NCBI RefSeq assembly: GCF_947500325.1
Contig: NZ_CANMRQ010000009.1
Location: forward strand, 62,001-126,000
Origin: an uncultured Lacinutrix sp.
GTDB taxonomy: Bacteria > Bacteroidota > Bacteroidia > Flavobacteriales > Flavobacteriaceae
Length of the DNA: 64,000 nt
Direction of reading: 5' to 3'
The position numbers and the translations under genes are program-made. How positions within the stretch are numbered: position 1 is the first letter of the stretch; each line of letters opens with the position of its first letter. The notes below the pieces were generated by a model, which ran no database searches, was not told the DNA's origin, and was given only the letters and a program-made list of their open reading frames with translations. This document shows positions 50,630 through 61,200 of the stretch, one piece after another.

Positions 50630-50685
50630 AACTTATTTTTAAGTTCTATAACTTATTAATAAGTTGTGTAACTTAAAAATAAGTT
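50630..50685 (+). promoter_or_regulatory. Triple 16-bp BlaI-type operator
   Basis: Three perfect palindromes lie at 50630-50645, 50650-50665 and 50670-50685: AACTTATTTTTAAGTT, AACTTATTAATAAGTT and AACTTAAAAATAAGTT. All share half-sites AACTTA/TAAGTT with a 4-bp A/T centre, and their starts are exactly 20 bp apart. The second covers the -33 element and the third fills the space between -33 and -7, ideal for repression by the adjacent BlaI-family protein. Confidence 0.8.
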
Positions 50686-50694
50686 ATATGTTTG
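50664..50694 (+). promoter_or_regulatory. Promoter of the BlaI-M56 operon
   Basis: TTG at 50664-50666 as -33, a 20-bp spacer, and TATGTTTG at 50687-50694 as -7. This is a full match to the Bacteroidota consensus, TTG and TAnnTTTG. Transcription should begin near 50700, upstream of the ATG at 50724. Confidence 0.75.
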
Positions 50695-50723
50695 TATTGC
50701 TGATTAATAAAACTCATAAAGTA

Positions 50724-51092
50724 ATGGTAACGCTAACTAAGGTAGAAGAGAAGATAATGAAGATTCTTTGGGATATAGAAAAAGGGTTTATCAAAGATAT
50801 AATCGAAGAATATCCTAACCCGAAACCTCCTTATAATTCAGTCTCTACAATTGTGAGAGTATTGGTGCAGAAAGAAATTATAGGCTATAAAGCATATGGT
50901 AAGTCTCATCAATATTATCCGTTAATTAGTAAAGAAGAGTATAGTAAGGGGCAAATGAAGCGACTTGTTACCGATTATTATAATAATTCGTTATCTCAAG
51001 TTGTTAGTTTTTTTACAGAAAGTAAACAGTTAAAACAGAGTGAATTGGATGAAGCTATGAGAATGCTAGAAGAACTAAAAACTAAGAGGTAA
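50724..51092 (+). CDS. BlaI/MecI family transcriptional repressor
   Basis: A 122-aa winged-helix repressor. The start is set at the ATG giving MVTLTKVEEKIMKILWD, the usual family N-terminus. The open frame extends 60 bp further upstream, but that part overlaps the promoter and third operator. Residues 1-75 form the winged helix (recognition region PYNSVSTIVRVLVQKEIIGYKAYG); the C-terminal helices dimerise (DEAMRMLEELKTKR). The family is inactivated by proteolysis triggered by the coupled M56 protein. Its TAA overlaps the ATG of that gene by one base. Confidence 0.92.
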   Translation: MVTLTKVEEKIMKILWDIEKGFIKDIIEEYPNPKPPYNSVSTIVRVLVQKEIIGYKAYGKSHQYYPLISKEEYSKGQMKRLVTDYYNNSLSQVVSFFTESKQLKQSELDEAMRMLEELKTKR

Positions 51093-52789
51093 TGATAAAA
51101 TTCGGAATATATTTATTAGAGTCTAGTATTATCTTTTTAGTATTCTACTTGCTTTATGAATTTATTATGAAAAAAGAAACATGCTTTAATTTTAATAGGT
51201 TTTACCTTATAGGAATAGTTGTTTTTTCATTGTTGTTGCCTTTAATGAGTTTTAATTTTAGCAAAGGTAAAATAGCAGCAGTAGATCATTCTATTGAAGA
51301 GTTTAACGATTTTAGAATGTCTTATTATGATGCTATACAGGATTGGGAATCGAACGCTTTTAGTGTACCAATATCTAAAGAAGTATCTGCAAACTCTAAA
51401 GAAATAGCTGGAGTACCAGTAGATTGGAGCTCTGTTTTGATCAAGTTATTATTAGGTATATATGGTATTGGTGTTTGTGTCTGTTTATCTAAGTTACTTT
51501 GGGCACTTTGGCGATTAAAACGAATGGTTTTTTTATATCCCAAAACTAAAATTAATGATGTAACGGTAGTAAAATTACCAAGTGAAATCGCTTCATTTTC
51601 ATTTTTTGGATATGCTTTCATTTATGAAGGAAAAATTGATACTCCAGAACTGAATCAAATTGTTGCTCATGAAAAAGTTCATATAGAGCAACGACATTCA
51701 ATAGACTTAATTTTTGTACAATTCATAGCTTCATTTTTGTGGTTTAATCCATTACTATGGACGCTTATAAAATCTTTAAAGACAACACATGAATATATAG
51801 TAGATCAAAAAATAATAAATACGGGTTATTCCTTAGTAGATTACCAAACCTTACTTTTAAGCGAGTTAGTCAGCAACAACTCATACGGGTTGGTAAACAA
51901 TTTTAATTTATCATTTATAAAAAAGAGAATAACCATGATGACAAACAATAAATCAGGATTTAGTGGCAAAGTAAAAATGGCACTAACAGTAACATGTACA
52001 GTATTATTTAGTCTAGTACTATTTCAATGTAATTCGGAAAAAACAGATGATATTTCTGATGAACTAAGAGAAATGGCTAAGAATAATTATAATAACTTAT
52101 CTAAAGAATCAAAAGAACAATTAAGGAGGCAAGCAGAACTTGTGTTTTCCATATCAAATAATATAATATCTGTAAATGGCAAAACTATCAATATCAAGGA
52201 TATTGAACCTATTCTTACAGAAGTTGGTATAGGGAGACATTATTTAGTGCGATTTAAAATAGAAGGAAACCAGAGTATGAGAACACTAAGTGAAGTACAA
52301 GCAGAGTTGAGAAATATAGATAGGAGGAAAGTGTTATATAATGGAGAGACAGACTCTGGAAAACAAATGATTCAGCCGTTTCTAGTGCCACCAATGCATT
52401 GGGCTAATCCTTCTCATGATGATTCTATTCCTGTAAAACCAGATTTAAGTAAAGCAACGCATAATGGAAATGTAGCGACACTAGATGGTATAGAATACCT
52501 TAATATTAATATAAGTGAGGGAGGAAATTATAGAGAGACTGTTTATAATTTTGTAAAAAATCATATTGCCAGACAATCTACAGCTTATTTAATAAGAGTA
52601 GAATATAATGATACAGATAACTTTAAAAACTATTTAACTAATCTAGCTGAAGTATATCAAGGTTTTGAGACTGTGTATAAAGTTCGTGCTCAGGAATTAT
52701 ATGGTAAAGATTTTAGTGATTTAAAGAAAGAAGAATATATTTCGATTGGAAAAGAAGCACCAAAATCGGTTTTTATAGCTGGAAAATAA
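51092..52789 (+). CDS. M56 family membrane metallopeptidase (BlaR1-like)
   Basis: A 565-aa membrane protease with N-terminal membrane helices (about 3-25, 37-53, 113-138) and the zinc site H-E-K-V-H (193-197) in QIVAHEKVHIEQRHSIDL. Another membrane helix follows (about 300-315). The C-terminal ~250 residues are probably extracytoplasmic. Unlike BlaR1, they show no penicillin-binding SxxK/SxN sensor. Instead they carry a repeated SDELREMAKN / SEVQAELRNIDRRKV region similar in style to the biopolymer-transport or TonB-like tails of Bacteroidota M56 proteins. It should cut the BlaI partner when its signal is sensed; the signal is unlikely to be a beta-lactam. Confidence 0.88.
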   Translation: MIKFGIYLLESSIIFLVFYLLYEFIMKKETCFNFNRFYLIGIVVFSLLLPLMSFNFSKGKIAAVDHSIEEFNDFRMSYYDAIQDWESNAFSVPISKEVSANSKEIAGVPVDWSSVLIKLLLGIYGIGVCVCLSKLLWALWRLKRMVFLYPKTKINDVTVVKLPSEIASFSFFGYAFIYEGKIDTPELNQIVAHEKVHIEQRHSIDLIFVQFIASFLWFNPLLWTLIKSLKTTHEYIVDQKIINTGYSLVDYQTLLLSELVSNNSYGLVNNFNLSFIKKRITMMTNNKSGFSGKVKMALTVTCTVLFSLVLFQCNSEKTDDISDELREMAKNNYNNLSKESKEQLRRQAELVFSISNNIISVNGKTINIKDIEPILTEVGIGRHYLVRFKIEGNQSMRTLSEVQAELRNIDRRKVLYNGETDSGKQMIQPFLVPPMHWANPSHDDSIPVKPDLSKATHNGNVATLDGIEYLNINISEGGNYRETVYNFVKNHIARQSTAYLIRVEYNDTDNFKNYLTNLAEVYQGFETVYKVRAQELYGKDFSDLKKEEYISIGKEAPKSVFIAGK

Positions 52790-52846
52790 ATAAGAAGTCT
52801 AAAAATCGGAGATAAAGTTTAATTACTTATCTGAATAGCCCTAAAT

Positions 52847-52877
52847 AAAAAGAGCAACTTTAATCGTTGCTCTTTTT
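52847..52877 (-). terminator. Terminator hairpin overlapping the DUF1456 stop codon
   Basis: The stem AAAAGAGCAAC / GTTGCTCTTTT is symmetric. On the minus strand its 5' arm is coding (last codons of the DUF1456 gene) and the TAA sits in the loop. It can also serve the M56 gene on the plus strand. Confidence 0.8.
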
Positions 52878-53189
52878 ATTGTTTTTAGGTTTATTAAAAT
52901 TCTTTTTATTACCGTAAGGATTAGGTTTTACTTTTCTTGAAGCCTTTTTTTGGGGTTCTTCACCTTTTTTAGGCATTGGACCTCTAAGATGAATAATTAA
53001 ACCATTTAAAAAATTACGTAAAATCTGATCTCCACATTCTACATAATTGGGATGATCTTCTCGTCTAAAAAAAGCATTTAATTCGCTTTTAGAAACTCTA
53101 AAATCTACAAGCATTAATATTTTAATAATATCATCGTCACGAAGCTTATGAGCAACTCTTAGTTTTTTAAATATATCGTTATTAGTCAT
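52860..53189 (-). CDS. DUF1456 family protein (YehS-like)
   Basis: A 109-aa protein. Residues 1-70 match the DUF1456 repeat (NNDIFKKLRVAHKLRDDDIIKILMLVDFRVSKSELNAFFRREDHPNY), a small helical fold of unknown function found in E. coli YehS. The C-terminal third (about 75-109) is a Lys/Asn/Pro-rich disordered tail that could bind nucleic acid. The last codons form part of the terminator stem. Usual length is longer (~150 aa with two repeats in E. coli); here only one full repeat is clear. Confidence 0.82.
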   Translation of the reverse strand: MTNNDIFKKLRVAHKLRDDDIIKILMLVDFRVSKSELNAFFRREDHPNYVECGDQILRNFLNGLIIHLRGPMPKKGEEPQKKASRKVKPNPYGNKKNFNKPKNNKKSND

Positions 53190-53373
53190 GTGTAATATGT
53201 TGAAAATTAGTTTTTTAACTGTGTTTATTGCTTTTTATAAGGCTAAAGTATTGATAAAGAGCACTTAAAATCGATGTAAAACTAGTCATTTTTCGACAAG
53301 TGACGTGCTTTCTACGATTATTAATTAACATTTATCCTTAATTTTATAGTATACATTTTAATTCCCTCATGTT

Positions 53374-53775
53374 ATGCCTAATAGAGTAGAAAAACTAAGT
53401 TTATTATCCGAGATGATAGCTTTTGCTAAAGCAGATAAAAATATAAAAAAGATTGAATATAGTTTTCTTTTAGGTGTTGCTAAACAGTTAGAAATTTCTC
53501 GTGAGGATTTTGATTATTTAATAGAACATCCAATAAATTACATAAACTTAAAATCGCATAGTGAACGCATTGTTCAATTTCACCGCTTAGTATTATTAAT
53601 GCATATTGACAATGACCGTACTAGAAGTGAAGTTGTAAAACTTTATAATTATGGCTTAAGAATGGGATTAAATCATGAGTCTATTACAAAAGTATTATAT
53701 CTAATGGAAGGTTTTCCAGATATGATTGTGCCAGCTGAGGTATTAATAGATATTTTTAAAGTGCAGTATAATTAA
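53374..53775 (+). CDS. TerB-like domain protein
   Basis: A 133-aa all-helical protein with the TerB/tellurite-resistance-like outline. KLSLLSEMIAFAKADKNIKKIEYSFLLGVAKQLEISREDFDYLI has the helix-acidic-helix pattern, though without the full metal-binding Asp set. No ter operon genes are nearby, so a tellurite role is not supported. It overlaps uvrB convergently by 4 bp (stop codons interlock). Function unknown. Confidence 0.7.
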   Translation: MPNRVEKLSLLSEMIAFAKADKNIKKIEYSFLLGVAKQLEISREDFDYLIEHPINYINLKSHSERIVQFHRLVLLMHIDNDRTRSEVVKLYNYGLRMGLNHESITKVLYLMEGFPDMIVPAEVLIDIFKVQYN

Positions 53776-55775
53776 TATTTTAACTTCTCTAGTTTTTCTT
53801 GGTACGCCTTTATTTCATCACGTAATTGAGCTGCTATAATAAAATCTAATTGTTTTGCCGCTTGCTCCATAAGTTTACGCTTTTCTCGTATCTTCTTTTC
53901 TAACTCTGGTTTACTTAAATATTCACTTTCTGGTTCTGCAGCTCGAGCAGCTTCTAATTCGTAGCTATATGTACTTACTGAATTTTTAGTTAATGCATTA
54001 TCTAAGCTTTTATTCAAAGCAGTAGGTACTAGGTTATTTTCTGTATTATAATTTATTTGTTTAGTACGGCGATATTCGGTTTCGTCAATTGTCTTTTGCA
54101 TGCTCTTAGTAACCTTGTCTGCATACATAATAGCTTTTCCATTAAGATGCCTAGCTGCTCTACCCACGGTTTGCGTTAATGATCTAGCCGATCGTAAAAA
54201 ACCTTCTTTATCTGCGTCTAAAATTGCAACCAAAGAGACTTCAGGTAAATCTAAACCTTCACGTAGTAAATTTACTCCAACTAAAACATCAAATATACCT
54301 TTACGTAAATCTTGCATTATTTCTACGCGTTCTAAAGTATCTACATCACTATGTATATATCTTACACGAATATTAATTCTACTTAGGTATTTAGTTAGCT
54401 CCTCTGCCATACGTTTAGTTAGTGTTGTTACTAATGTACGCTCATCTTTTTCAACACGTTGTTGTATCTCTTCGATTAAATCATCAATTTGGTTTAAACT
54501 AGGACGAACCTCAATAATAGGATCTAAAAGGCCTGTAGGTCTAATAACTTGTTCAACATATATACCATCAGTTTTTTGTAATTCGTAATCTGCTGGTGTT
54601 GCACTTACATATAGGACTTGATTTTGAAGCGCTTCAAATTCTTCAAACTTTAATGGACGATTATCCATTGCAGCTGGTAATCTAAAACCATATTCTACTA
54701 GGTTTTCTTTTCTACTTCTATCGCCTCCATACATAGCGTGTACTTGTGAGATAGTAACATGACTTTCATCAACTACCATTAAATAATCCTCAGGAAAATA
54801 ATCTAATAAACAAAACGGTCTTGTGCCAGGTAATCTACCATCAAGATAACGAGAATAGTTTTCAATACCAGAGCAATACCCTAATTCACGTATCATTTCT
54901 AAATCAAACTCTGTGCGTTCTTTTAGTCGTTTTGCTTCTAGGTGTTTGCCAATTTCTTTAAAATAATCATGTTGTTTTACTAAATCATCTTGAATAGCTT
55001 TTATAGCATTCTGTAATATATCTGGAGAAGTTACAAACATATTTGCTGGATAGATATTTAATCTATCATATTCTTCAATAACTTTATTTGTTTGAATATT
55101 GAATTGCTCAATCATTTCAATTTCATCTCCAAAAAAATGAATTCTAAAGGCATCATCAGCATAACTTGGAAATATGTCAACTGTATCACCTTTAATACGA
55201 AAATTACCGTGTTTAAAATCGGCCTCAGTTCGAGAATACAAACTCTGTACTAATTGATGTAATAATTTTGTTCTAGAAATTTGTTGATCACGTTTTAATG
55301 TAATTACATTTTTTTGGAATTCTATTGGGTTTCCAATACCATATAAGCAGGATACTGATGCTACAACAATAACATCTCGACGCCCAGAGAGTAGAGAAGA
55401 TGTTGTACTTAAACGCATCTTTTCTATTTCTTCATTAATAGATAAGTCTTTTTCTATATAAACTCCAGAAGTGGGAATGTAAGCTTCTGGTTGATAATAA
55501 TCATAATACGATACAAAATATTCAACAGCATTGTTTGGAAAAAACTGTTTAAACTCAGAATATAATTGAGCTGCTAATGTTTTGTTATGTGCTAAAACTA
55601 AAGTAGGCCTTTGTACTTCTTTAATAACATTAGCAACAGTAAACGTTTTACCAGAACCAGTTACTCCTAGTAACGTTTGGTGTTTTTCATTTGAGCCTAT
55701 ACCATTTACTAATTGTTTTATGGCTTGAGGTTGATCTCCTGTAGGACTAAACTCTGATTCAATTTTGAATTTCAT
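53772..55775 (-). CDS. uvrB: Excinuclease ABC subunit B
   Basis: A 667-aa DNA-damage-recognition helicase of nucleotide excision repair. Walker A is G-V-T-G-S-G-K-T (37-44), and the beta-hairpin that clamps DNA reads YYDYYQPEAYIP. Further helicase motifs are MVVDESHVT, YVSATPADYE and the C-terminal TVGRAARHLNGKAIMYAD. The UVR domain at the end (KLMEQAAKQLDFIIAAQLRDEI) contacts UvrC. Full length and intact. It is monocistronic; uvrA and uvrC are elsewhere. Confidence 0.97.
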   Translation of the reverse strand: MKFKIESEFSPTGDQPQAIKQLVNGIGSNEKHQTLLGVTGSGKTFTVANVIKEVQRPTLVLAHNKTLAAQLYSEFKQFFPNNAVEYFVSYYDYYQPEAYIPTSGVYIEKDLSINEEIEKMRLSTTSSLLSGRRDVIVVASVSCLYGIGNPIEFQKNVITLKRDQQISRTKLLHQLVQSLYSRTEADFKHGNFRIKGDTVDIFPSYADDAFRIHFFGDEIEMIEQFNIQTNKVIEEYDRLNIYPANMFVTSPDILQNAIKAIQDDLVKQHDYFKEIGKHLEAKRLKERTEFDLEMIRELGYCSGIENYSRYLDGRLPGTRPFCLLDYFPEDYLMVVDESHVTISQVHAMYGGDRSRKENLVEYGFRLPAAMDNRPLKFEEFEALQNQVLYVSATPADYELQKTDGIYVEQVIRPTGLLDPIIEVRPSLNQIDDLIEEIQQRVEKDERTLVTTLTKRMAEELTKYLSRINIRVRYIHSDVDTLERVEIMQDLRKGIFDVLVGVNLLREGLDLPEVSLVAILDADKEGFLRSARSLTQTVGRAARHLNGKAIMYADKVTKSMQKTIDETEYRRTKQINYNTENNLVPTALNKSLDNALTKNSVSTYSYELEAARAAEPESEYLSKPELEKKIREKRKLMEQAAKQLDFIIAAQLRDEIKAYQEKLEKLKY

Positions 55776-55833
55776 TTAGCTAAATTAATGAAAAATCAAC
55801 GCTTTTTTTAAGAAGAAAAGTTAAGTTTTAGTC

Positions 55834-58167
55834 TTAACGTACTAAGGCGAAATGGCCTTTGTATTGTTTGCCGTTTGGATGATTAATAATATACCAATAA
55901 TCATCACTTGGTAAAACAAAACCATTATAAATGCCATTCCAACCTTTAACAGAATCTACTTCGGCTAATAATTTTCCGTGTCTATTAAATATTAAAATTT
56001 TTAAATTACTATTAAATTGTTCGTTGGTTCCATAAGGTTTCCATGTGTCATTTATAGTATCATTGTTTGGAGAGAAATATTGGGGAAATCCTAGTATAGA
56101 AAAAGTGATTGAATTAGAGCCACAACCCATCTTATCTCTAATATAAATTGTATGAAATCCAGGGGTTAGTCCTGTAAATATATTTTCATCTTGATAAAAA
56201 CCAAGTGCATTATCAATTGCAAACTCATAATCTCCTTCACCAGAGACCATAATTGTTGCTGAGTTATTAGAAGTGAGTTCAGTATATGTTAAATCATCAA
56301 TTGTAGGATCACTAGATGGAAAAACTGTAATATCTCTAGTGTTAGAACATCCATTTGGATCTGTTACCACTACGGTATAAGTCCCTATTTCATTAACTTC
56401 AATAAAACTTGTATCTATACCTGTGTCTACACCGTTAAAAAACCATTGGTAATAGTGATTACTAGGTAAATCATTTGTTATACCTCCAGTTAATGTTATA
56501 GTTTCAGGAAAATTATTTAAACAATATAAAACCGATTCATCTGGTAACAATTGAGGAGTAAATAAAATATTTAATGTTAATTGGGAAATAGCATAACATT
56601 GATTTGTATCTGTAGTAACTTTTACAAAAATAGTTTGCGTGTTTTGAATAGTATTTTCAAAATCTCCATCTATAATATTAGATTCAGTAAAAGCATCATC
56701 AATAGTATTATAAAATGAAATGGTAGAGTTTACGGGAACATTAGATTGAATAGTTGTTCTTATATCATTTAAATTAAATGTAGTAAAACCATCAACAATA
56801 GCATCGTCGCAAGTGTTGTAATTTTGTAGTGCTAATGTATTTGTTGAAATATCTAATATAACTTCAGCTATAGCTTTACATCCAGTATTTTGATTTATAA
56901 CTGAAGCATAAACTGTTTGAAGAATACTAGTATTATTATAATTATTTGGATTACTAATGGCATTAGTTTCCATTTGAGCATCCATAATACTACTATAGAA
57001 GTTAGTAACTCCTATGTTAGCATTATTCATTGTTATATTATCTGCCGAATCAAAAAGATTATATGTTGTTAATCCATCTTGATTTATATCGCATTCAAAA
57101 AGTGTTGTATTTGCTACAATAGGATTTGGTGCGTATTCAATAACAATTTCACCATAAGAAATACAGCTGTTATCTAAAGTAACTTCTACATTATATGTTC
57201 CTTCTTGAGTAACTTCATATGTAGCACTTGTTTCTGTAATCAATTCAATATTGTTTCTAAACCATTTGTAAGTTGTCATTCCTGGTTGAAATGCACTAAG
57301 TGTAATAGTATCATTTCCACAAACAGGGTTATTGTTAGCTAATAATCTGTCTTGCCCTAAGTTAGTATTCAATTCGAAGCTTTCAGCTTCTAAAAAAACA
57401 GCAGAATCAAAACGAAAGTTCTGTTCATCTGCAATAACTAACTTAACATGATAATTTTGATTTGGTATTGTTTGGGCTGTAGCTGTTAAAACGGTAGTTT
57501 GTCCATTAAAATTAATTGGAGATACACTACCATTAAAGCTTTCGAAATACGCTTCGTTTATTGGCCCACAACCACCGGGAATATCTGGATGCACAGTCGT
57601 CACTTTTACAGGTGTTTGCGTGTTAGGTACCAACGCAATGTTTTGATATGCAGTACCAGTTGCTGGACGAATTAAAAAACCAAATAAATCTGAAAAATTA
57701 CAGGTGTTTGGATTGCCTTCTTGATACTCTTCTGAAGCAAAAATATATCTAAAACTAATTTGATCGGCTACAGATGTGAAATCAAATTCAATAATTGTAG
57801 CATTTGTTGTATTGGTTTCTTGTAAAACATTTTCTAAATCTGAATCTCCATTCCAATTTGGAGCATCATCATCACTTAAAGAAGTATTAGGTCCTTGAAC
57901 ATTATTTAATCTCCCTGTAGTTAATACGATACCTGTTTGAAAAGGAAAAGTAGTTCCAGTAGCATCAAAATAACCATAGCTTTGATCTGTATTATTAAAA
58001 TCACCACCAACTACATTTGTTACTAGAACGTTAGAAATACAATCACTATCTATTAAAATGTCTTCAATAAGTTCTTGTGGCGTATAGGTTTGACTATCTA
58101 CACTTATGTTTTGTGAAGTCGCAACATAACAGCAGAAGCTTAAGAGTATTAAAAGGGATTTTCTCAT
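55834..58167 (-). CDS. Choice-of-anchor L surface protein with T9SS type B tail
   Basis: A 777-aa exported protein. I start it at the ATG at 58167 (MRKSLLILLSFCCYVATSQ); a TTG three codons upstream is less likely. A choice-of-anchor L domain (about 20-260) has TPQELIEDILI, FPFQTGIVLTTGRLNNVQGPN and FRYIFASEEYQEGNP. A PKD/Ig-like domain and two ~90-residue CDD-type repeats follow (NTTLFECDINQDGLTTYNL, YNTCDDAIVDGFTTFNL). The C-terminal type B sorting domain (CHU_C, about 690-777) has PQYFSPNNDTINDTWKP and ends GHFALVR. Cell-surface adhesin or gliding-related protein by type. It is downstream of the 1609-aa paralog. Confidence 0.9.
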   Translation of the reverse strand: MRKSLLILLSFCCYVATSQNISVDSQTYTPQELIEDILIDSDCISNVLVTNVVGGDFNNTDQSYGYFDATGTTFPFQTGIVLTTGRLNNVQGPNTSLSDDDAPNWNGDSDLENVLQETNTTNATIIEFDFTSVADQISFRYIFASEEYQEGNPNTCNFSDLFGFLIRPATGTAYQNIALVPNTQTPVKVTTVHPDIPGGCGPINEAYFESFNGSVSPINFNGQTTVLTATAQTIPNQNYHVKLVIADEQNFRFDSAVFLEAESFELNTNLGQDRLLANNNPVCGNDTITLSAFQPGMTTYKWFRNNIELITETSATYEVTQEGTYNVEVTLDNSCISYGEIVIEYAPNPIVANTTLFECDINQDGLTTYNLFDSADNITMNNANIGVTNFYSSIMDAQMETNAISNPNNYNNTSILQTVYASVINQNTGCKAIAEVILDISTNTLALQNYNTCDDAIVDGFTTFNLNDIRTTIQSNVPVNSTISFYNTIDDAFTESNIIDGDFENTIQNTQTIFVKVTTDTNQCYAISQLTLNILFTPQLLPDESVLYCLNNFPETITLTGGITNDLPSNHYYQWFFNGVDTGIDTSFIEVNEIGTYTVVVTDPNGCSNTRDITVFPSSDPTIDDLTYTELTSNNSATIMVSGEGDYEFAIDNALGFYQDENIFTGLTPGFHTIYIRDKMGCGSNSITFSILGFPQYFSPNNDTINDTWKPYGTNEQFNSNLKILIFNRHGKLLAEVDSVKGWNGIYNGFVLPSDDYWYIINHPNGKQYKGHFALVR

Positions 58168-58236
58168 CAACAGCAATTAAAAAGCAAAGATAAGTAACAA
58201 AAGAAATAGTATAACAAAAAGATATGTTAAAGCATT

Positions 58237-61200
58237 TTAACGTCTTAATGCAAAGTGGCCTTTTACTTGAAATTCAATAGCTCCTTTTTTTACATCAGCT
58301 AGAAACCAATAATCTGTTGCAGGCATTGGGTTACCATTGTAGTTACCATCCCAACCACGAGACGAATGTGTTATAACTGATAGTAATTTACCATATCTAT
58401 CAAATATACTTACAACTGTACCTTCTAATAATTCAACACCAGTGATATGCCATGTTTCATTAATAGTGTCACCGTTTGGAGTGAAATATTGAGGAGCATC
58501 TATAATAACAATCTCTTTTGTTGTAGAATTACAACCATTTAAATCTATAACTGTTATAGTATGCGGTCCAATTGGTACGTTGGCAAAAAAGTTAGATTCT
58601 TGAGGCGCTCCATTATCAAATTGATATAAATATTCGCCAATTCCAGAAACGGTAATAGTTAGATTATTTGGATTTCCAAAATCAATTGTTTCTGTAAATT
58701 CAATAACTGCTGCTTCAGATTCTGTTACACTAAAGTTAGAAGTCGTAGTACAACCGTAATTAGAAGTCACAGTTACAGAATAATTACCTACTTGATCAAT
58801 CTCTATTACTGAAGATGTTTCACCAGTTGACCATGAATAAGAATCTGTGTTTACACCTGTTTCAGCAGAAACAGTTAGTGGTAAATTGTCTAAACAAATA
58901 ACTTGATCAGTAATATCTACCTCAGGTTTACGTCTAACTAAAGTAGAAAAACTTGTAGTAGAAAAGCAACCTGTTGTATTATTCTCAACGTAAACATATA
59001 TTATTTGTTCATTTTCTGCATTATAATTTAAATCTGATATAGCATTCGTATTATTATTAGCATCATTTTCAGTTTCAAAATAGTTTACCGTAAAATCGTT
59101 AGGGTTTTGAGTGCCTAGAATTATCGGTGTTTGTTGAGATAAATCGAACATTAAAAAATTATCGAAATCATCATCACATGCTTCAAGATTTTGAGGTGTT
59201 AGATTTGGTATGTTATTAACTACTAAGTTAAAAGAACTAATTTGAAAACAATTAGTTGTACTAAATTCTGCTCTTACAAATATAGTATCACTTGTTGTAA
59301 CATAATTATAATTTGTATCTAAAGCATTTTGTGAGTTCTCTGCATCTATTAGCGAAGAATAAAAAGTTAATACTACATTTTCTTGAGTTCCAATAAGTGC
59401 TTCTGTTGTCTCACTTAAGTTAAAACTATCATCTTCATTATCACAAGTATCATATACAGCTATGTTTGCAATTTCGGGTGGTAGATTTACAATTAAATCA
59501 AAAGAAACGTTTGCTCCACAGTTAGATATTGTATTATAAGCTTCTATATATACTGTTTGCGGGTTGGAAGTGTTGTTATAATTGGTAGGATTAGGAATTT
59601 GATTTGTTCCGGCAATTAAATCGGCTTCATTTGCATAATAGTTAACAATAATATTGTCTTGTCTTATAGCTAAAACTTCAACTTCTACTATTGTTAAATC
59701 GAAAGTTACACTGCCATCAGTATCTGTATCACATTGTGTTAAATCACTAGCACTACTAATTTCAGGAACTTGAATAATATTATACTCATATGTAGCAATG
59801 CCTTTACAATAAGTACCATTATCTATATTAACAAATAGTTGCTGTGGATTAGTTGTATTAGTAAACGTATCTCCTTGTATTGCATTTACTTCATTTTCGG
59901 CATCTTCTAATGTATTATAGAAAGTTATTGTTAAGTTATCTGTACTATTTGCAGATATTTCCGCGGCTTTGTCACTTAAACTAAAAGTATCAATACCGTC
60001 ATTAGAATTATCGTCACAAACATTTACATCTAAAGGAGCGTTAAAAATTGGAACAGAACCTACTTCAATGATAAAGTTTGAAATCCCATAACATGTTGTA
60101 TCTGTAATATTCTCAACACGGACATATAATGTTTGAATTTGTGATGTGTTATTGTAGACAGCATTTTTATCAATTATATTAGTTTTGTTTATGGCATCTG
60201 TCTCATTTTCAAAATAAAAGACTTCTTTACCTGTTTGTCCATTTAAAATTTCGACGTCTTTATCTGCAAGTATAAAATCGGCAATTTGGTTACCATCTGT
60301 CTCACAATTTCTAAAATTTGAGATATTTGGAAAATCGGGTAAAGTGTTAACTGTAATATCGATTGGAACTAAGGCATAACAACTAGTGGTGTTATTTTCT
60401 ACTTTAGCATAAACAGTAGCTGTTTGTGCATTATAATTTGTATTATTTGTTATTTCGTTTACAGAATTATTGGCGTCATCTTCAGATAAATAATAAGAAA
60501 TAATTGTTGTAGCATCAGTGTTTATTTCAACATTTTTTGTTGTTAGATCAATAATTGAAAAACCATCTTGATCATCATCACAGATAACAAAATTGGAAGG
60601 CGTATTTACCGTTGGAGCTGGTAAAACTTCAATTTGAACAGGTATAATATCGCTACATCCATTGCCATTACCACTAACTCTAACAAATACAGTAAATGGA
60701 TTAGAGGTGTTATCATAAAAAGGAGGAAGTTGGTTTTGTTGTAATTCAGCATCTACTAAAGTTTCATAATATTCTACAATAGGAGAAGCGATACCAACAC
60801 TAATAATAGTATTAAAACTGTCTAAATCAACAGAAGTAAATGTATCATCATTTGTATCACAATAATTAAGAAGTCCAGGGTTTTGTATACTAATAGCTGG
60901 GTTTACAATAAAACCAATTTCAGCTGTATTAGTACATGTACTATCTTCTATAAAAATGTATAGTGTATGAAAACTGTTATTAACTGTGTATGGAACGCTA
61001 TCGTCAATAGGGTTTACGTTATTATCCAAATCTTCTTGGCTTTCATAATAAGTGATAGTGATATTAGGTAAACCATTAGCAATAAAAGTAGTAATACTTT
61101 GTAAATCGAAATCTGCAGACCCATCATTAGGGGCTGTGTCACAAGTGCCAAAATTTTGAATATTTGTACCAGTTTGAAGGAGATTTGCATGTAATTCTAT

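Noticed and set aside
53374-53775. Tellurite-resistance gene terB
   Set aside because: Only a TerB-like fold is suggested; no other ter genes are present and the metal-binding residues are incomplete.
54100-54588. 162-aa open frame opposite uvrB
   Set aside because: Antisense shadow of the highly conserved uvrB gene, without its own initiation signals or recognisable protein features.
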